DNA of 64,000 nucleotides from Desmodus rotundus. Taxonomy: Eukaryota > Chordata > Mammalia > Chiroptera > Phyllostomidae. Location of the stretch: NCBI RefSeq assembly GCF_022682495.2, contig NC_071399.1, positions 4,383,342 to 4,447,341 of the forward strand, written 5' to 3'. This document shows, in pieces, positions 59,225-64,000 of this stretch. Position numbers and translations under genes: made by a program. The notes under the pieces were generated by a model. The model was not told the DNA's origin, ran no database searches, and was given only the letters and a program-made list of their open reading frames with translations. Positions within the stretch are counted from its first letter, which is position 1; each line of letters starts with the position of its first letter.

Positions 59225-59397
59225 TCTTTCTTAAAATTGATTTGAGAGCGAGAGAGAGAGAGACACACATCAGTTTGTTGTTCCACTTATGGATGCATCC
59301 TTTGGTTGCTTCTTGTATGCGCCCTGACCGGAGGTCAAACCCCCAGCCTTGGTATATGGGGATGACTCTCTAACTGACCAAGCGACCTGGCCAGGCT
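59225..59397 (-). mobile_element. tRNA-derived SINE (Ves-like), reverse orientation, diverged
   Basis: Read on the minus strand, it starts 'gcctggccaggtcgcttggt', then 'cagttagagagtcatcccca', 'tataccaaggctgggggttt', 'gacctccggtcagggcgcat' and 'acaagaagcaaccaaaggat'. It ends in a short (CT)n tract ('ctctctctctctcgctctc' on the minus strand) and a degraded tail. The layout fits Ves, but the head 'tggttagagagtcatc' points to an older or different subfamily. The minus-strand 75-codon frame here is a shadow. Confidence 0.75.
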
Positions 59398-62300
59398 TCC
59401 TGTCACCCTGACCCCCTGACTCCCTGGTCACTGCACTGACAGAGATCTCGATCCGTGGGGAAAGCAATATGCATGTGGATAAACTGTCCCATAGCACGGT
59501 GTTTTTAGAAAATTAATTTCCTAATCTTTTCTATGCTTATATATATCAGATATGCTCCATGTCATTTCTTCCATTATTGATTTATTTAAAGATTTTTACA
59601 TTTCTCAGCATAACTGATCTATACCAGCATGTATTTAAAAAATGTATGTATTTTGAACTTTGTTGTCAGGTTTATGCTTGATTTTAAAGGAATTCAGGGC
59701 TTTCACATCTGTTCATGTCACAGTAAATGCTACCAGGGACGCCCGCCTGCCATAAAAAAAAGAGATAGATGAACAAAATACATGAAACGATTGTTTTCAA
59801 AAATGGAAGGACAAGACAGTGCAGGACTGTGATCCCTGAAAACAGAAGCAGAGTAGGTGGCTACCCAATCGGCCCTGCTTACACCTTAGAACTGCTCCTG
59901 GATCACGGCGTTAAGAGCTTGAACTCAGAGCACAGTGGTCTCAGTGCATTGAAGAGATGAAGGGGAGAGTTTGGGGGAAAGTCGGGCCAACTGAAATTTG
60001 GGTGCAGAATACCTGAGAGGAGGCGGGTACACGCACAGCTCCAGAAAGCCGTACGGAATTTGGTTGGAGACCAATCTTCACATGGGAGACTAAGACATGT
60101 TTTCCTCTCCCTAAACTTTTTATATCGTAAATACATTCCCACTTTTTAAAAATGATTTTATCTTCGTCTACATTTTGGAATAATTTCTCTATGGGAGGGT
60201 TTGCTTGTTCTTTTATAAAAGAAACCTTATGCAAAGTGAATAATGCCAAAATAAAGACCTGGCCAAATCCTTTGAAAGGGAGTGGGAACACCCTCCAATC
60301 AGGAACAAGGAAGCAGCAAATGGGGGAGCCTTCTTGCTCCAAAGGTACCCCCAGAACCATGCCTCCAAGACAGGTGATTCCCCAGAACACAGACTTAGAC
60401 TCATGGTTTGACTCAGAGAAATTGATCTGAAATCGGATTGTCAGATACCGATGCGGCAGGGGACGAGGAGATGACTTGAGTGAAGTGTCCCGTTGGGACC
60501 TCTAGGGAAAGCCACTGAGCACCACAGACACGCTCCTGCAGGACCAAACAACCGGCTCCTCAGCTCTCCTGAGGGCTGGCTCCTGAAGGCCCCACCTGAG
60601 CTCCCCTCAGAATCATCCCTGGCTGAAGGGAGCCTGCTTGGCGTGTTGCCCACCTTTGCAGCTATACCAGGGCACAGCACCCTGTTCAGAAGGCAGCCAG
60701 GCAGAGTATCAGCTCAGGCCGCTGGTCCTTCAGCCTCCCCTTCTGTCCAGTCTTGCTCCCATCTTCCCCTTACACAGCTTTTTCCTGAAAACACTGCCTA
60801 AGAATCCACCTCTGTGCCCCCATTTCTGTCTCAGAGCCTCTTTTCAAGGCAAATGACCCATGGCCGCACCCCACAAATTCTGATGAAAGGTATTTTATGT
60901 TTCCAAGTCATTGGCCTCAATCACTAGTGTACTAAATAGCTCTCAGAAGCTGCCTTAATGGGAAAATGACTCGAAGTATACATTAAATGTGCAGCCTTAC
61001 AAAATATAGGATAGAACTTTTAGTCACAGAAATAATCTGATACAGCCAGGAAAATACTCAGGTGAGTTAAGTAATGGCTATAAAATTGACCTCTCAGAGC
61101 TGCTTGGTTGGGAGGCGGGGGCGGAAGCTCAGTTCCCTGGACCTATTACATCCAGGGCTATGATTTCCTGCGCTGGCTACAGAGTGAGAAAAAAATAGCT
61201 CAGATATCTTAAGTCGACACGCCACCATTAGCAAGAGGAAAGAGATCACTAAATCATTTCTTAAATGCATTCTTTAGGACACCATCTGCCAGGATCATGG
61301 TCAAATCCATGTACGAGTCCTGAAAAATTCTCTCTCCCAATGTCAGTGCCTTCAAGTCTATAATTTGTAGGGCTGAATCACATCTTTGGAGGGCCGTTAC
61401 TCTGTAATACCTTCCTGTCTTAAATATTATCATTTGTGTACTTGAAAGAAATACATTTAAAAAAATATATTGGAAAAATTTCTAAGGCCTTTTCAAAATC
61501 AGATTCATTGTTTTTTGAAATGGTCTAAGTGTTAAGTAACATAAAAATGCCAAAGAGGAAGCAAAAAATGAAGGAATTAGGGAGTACCAAGGGGTTATTC
61601 TGCATATTAATATGAAATTTATTGAATATCTTACAAAATATGTGGCATGAACGGGGAGTTTTTATTCAGTATATGAATTAAAAAAGTTAAACTATTTTCA
61701 TTTATAAGTGTACATCTGAAGCTCATTGGTGTAACTGATGCTTATTAATGCTTGGTCTGGCAAGAGAACTGATTTCGGGTGATTAAAAAGAAAGCTAGGA
61801 TTGGGTGTAGGTTCTTCTATTTAACGAAAACCCTGTGCAATTCACATAGCTTCCTGAGCAACAGTATCCATGGTAACAATGAAAGATAATACTCATGTGG
61901 TTCCTGGCACTATAAACTGTAAAAATCATAATATGGCGCAACAGGGAATTCAGGATTCAAAAATTCTCTCAGGTAGTGAAAGATCTATTGAGTTTTATTT
62001 TTCCACATTAAATCAGGTATTAACTATATTTCAGTTTACAGACTTAGTTCATGTTACAGTAAATCTTGTTAAGAGAGAATTATGTTCTCCAGAAGCCCCT
62101 GTTCCTCGTGCATGTATGATCGAAGAGTGGTTGGTGGAGTTACTTTAAAGGCAACAGCTGTGATTCTAAGTCAGGGTCAGCTGTAAAAATGGGACGCTCT
62201 GTATCTGTGAAGAATGTGAGGGAAAAACCACATAAACCACAATCTTTCTTGTCACTGGGCTTGAAAAGCAATTTCCTTAGAAAGTCATTCTTTGGGTCCA

Positions 62301-62960
62301 TATATATCATACATGCCACTATCATCCAAGCATTGCCTTTTTCTAGACTGTATGTATATCTCCACCTAGAGGGGCAGCATCAAAGGTTATGGCACCGAAA
62401 CTTTGTCATACCGGGGAGCTGAAGTCTTGTAAAGAAGAGTCCTTTGAGAAAGGGACCCAGGAACAGGTTGCGGAAAGTGCGGACGGGAATGAGGAGCAGC
62501 CAGAGGGACGGAGAGGGGAGGGAGCAGCCAGGAGAAATGAGTTCATCATCTGACGCCAGTAAACTCTGTAAGTTTGCAGCAAAAGAGGTTTCTTTTTGGT
62601 CATTTTGGGGAAAAAAAAATTGGTGTTGTGTCTGTTCAAAAGATCGTTAACAGGTGGATTACAGACAATACTCATTTTTTTTCTCTGTACTGTGCCAAAG
62701 TCTTAGGCTAAAATCATAATAGATATTACTTTTAGAAGAAGACAGAGATAATACGAGCAACACACACAAACTGGTCTATAATCGTTAATGTAGAGATGAA
62801 GATCGATCTGTGTAGAGAAGGTTCATGGAAGGAAACACCTAGGATCAGGGCCCATGATCCAGGGACGCGCGGAATGATCCCTGGGTCCTGGGTGTTCTTC
62901 CTGGCACAGGTGTGATAACTGAGGAAAGGCTGGTGAGGACCTAAAGATCCAGCAACAGGT
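59398..62960. other. About 3.6 kb with no recognised gene or repeat
   Basis: 60,480-60,860 is C/T-rich with frames of 102 and 72 codons and looks like the end of an old LTR, but I cannot name it. The 149-codon minus frame at 59941-60390 overlaps two others and shows no domain. 61,000-62,150 is AT-rich. Short frames only after that. Confidence 0.4.
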
Positions 62961-63006
62961 CCCCCCTCCCCCTGCCTGCCCCTCCCCCGACCCTCCTTCC
63001 CCACCC
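62961..63006 (-). other. C-run cluster; predicted G-quadruplex on the minus strand
   Basis: C-runs of 6, 5, 4, 5, 3, 4 and 3 are separated by 1-7 nt within 46 bp. On the minus strand this gives at least four G-tracts of four or more with loops of 1, 6 and 1 nt. The Gly/Arg-rich minus frames across it (101 and 114 codons) are composition artefacts. Confidence 0.7.
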
Positions 63007-63177
63007 TGGCTCCTGGCTTCGCTCCACAACCCATCACTCAGAGGCCTGTGTTTCCATAGACTGTAAGTTCTCCAGCTGAACTTGGACAATTCCACAACTA
63101 AGCTACTCAGTCTGACACTCATTCCAGTCTTTGGTACCTCCTTTTCTAGGTAAGGGAGTTGGACCATGCCATTTGTA

Positions 63178-64000
63178 ATAGTTTTTATTTGTTTTGCTCA
63201 GTTATATTGGGATATAATTTACAACATTATAATTTACCCTATTTAAGTGTACAAGCTGATAAATTTCAACGCATTTATACTGTGATGTAACCACCACCAC
63301 AATTGTGATAAAGGACCTTTCATCTCACTGACTACAGATTTCCTTTGTAGTCAGTCCCTGGCTCCTATCCTGAACCTTCATTATCTGCTACTACCCCCCA
63401 AGTTTTGCCTTTTTCTAGAATTTCATCTAAGTGATAATATCCACTAATAATTCTTTTGTGTCGACCTTTTTTTAATTCATATAATGATTTCGAGATTCAT
63501 CTGTGGTGCCGTTTATTCTTTCCATTGCCAAACAGTAATCCATTGGATGGGTATACCACAATTTGCATATTTTATGTACCAGTTGATAACATTTGGGTGT
63601 GTCTAGTTTTTGTTCGTTAAGTAGTGGAATGGCTGGGTCAGGTGCTAAGTACGTGTTTGACTTCATAAGCAACCACCAAAATATTCTCCCAAGTGACTTG
63701 GCCAGTTTGCATTTTTACCAGCCATGCATAAATCCTCCAATTCCTTCACATTTTAGCCAGATTTGGTACTATAGATTCTTAGCCACAGAAAATGTGATGG
63801 AATCTCCTTGTAATTTTAGTTTGCATTTCCCTAATGACTAATGATGTTGAACATCTTTTCACATGCTAATTGGCTGTTTGTATATTTTCTTGGCTAAATT
63901 GTCTATTTAAATCATTTGTCCATTTTCAAATGAGGGTATTTGTCTTATTACTAAATTGTAAGAGTTCTTTATATGTTCTGTATACAAGTCCTCTATCAGA
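63178..64000 (-). mobile_element. L1 (L1M-type) ORF2 end and 3'UTR, antisense, cut by the window edge
   Basis: From the left: 'atattgggatataatttaca', 'accctatttaagtgtacaag', 'ctgatgtaaccaccacca'-like sequence, 'tgcccaagttttgcctttt'-like sequence, 'tgccaaacagtaatccattg', 'gatgggtataccacaatttg', 'ggaatggctgggtcaggtgc', 'ccaccaaaatattctcccaa', 'tttgcatttccctaatgact', 'aatgatgttgaacatctttt', 'ttgtaagagttctttatatg' and 'tacaagtcctctatcaga'. This is antisense L1 3'UTR running into the ORF2 end in correct order. The minus frame at 63472-63672 is out-of-context L1 sequence. The element continues beyond base 64000 and is an old, inactive copy. Confidence 0.9.

Noticed and set aside
60480..60860. C/T-rich block with 102- and 72-codon frames, considered as exon or LTR
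   Set aside because: No splice-bounded frame and no LTR family that I can match; left unassigned.
62732..63167. Gly/Arg-rich minus frames
   Set aside because: Caused by the C-run cluster at 62961-63006.

Overview
The window reads as vertebrate nuclear DNA from a bat, and I find no protein-coding or RNA gene that I can defend. The organism call rests on four tRNA-derived SINEs: 14221-14440, 54995-55212 (minus strand), 56838-57061 and 59225-59397 (minus strand). At least the first three match my memory of the Ves SINE family of yangochiropteran bats. The L1 3' ends at 13375, 33340 and 55228 resemble the laurasiatherian/bat type. Two mariner copies with recognisable ends also fit a bat genome. 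Mammal-wide relics (MIR, L2-like, MER5A-like, MaLR LTRs) place it firmly in Mammalia. All family names come from recall; no database search was run.

Layout. 1-8 kb: mixed composition, one MaLR-like LTR relic and one MIR, otherwise unassigned. 8-14 kb: AT-rich, with small tandem duplications and L1 scraps. 14-23 kb: the repeat-dense part, holding a Ves SINE, L1 and L2-like relics, a template-switch-like duplication, a minus-strand mariner, a long hairpin, an LTR-like block with about 30-bp tandem repeats, an 80-bp minisatellite and an MLT1-like LTR. 23-33 kb: few recognisable young repeats and several AT-rich, homeobox-motif-like stretches, the best candidate for non-coding regulatory DNA. 33-42 kb: L1 fragments, an unresolved possible retrocopy, a compound CA/GTCT/TC microsatellite, a second mariner with clean terminal inverted repeats, and an old LINE interrupted by an L1. 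42-52 kb: mostly unassigned, with MER5A-like and MIR relics. 52-64 kb: a short inverted-repeat element, L1 pieces, three SINEs, a G-quadruplex-prone C-run cluster, and an L1 that runs off the right edge.

The listed open reading frames (longest 217 codons) show no domain, no exon structure and no family resemblance, apart from pieces of transposase and translations of SINE, LTR, L1 or microsatellite sequence. The window is best described as an intergenic segment or a very long intron. I found no convincing undescribed biological system. The items most worth checking are the two dead mariners, the 22-bp hairpin next to the LTR-like block, the template-switch signature near 17.0 kb, the LTR tandem repeats and the candidate conserved elements near 31 kb.
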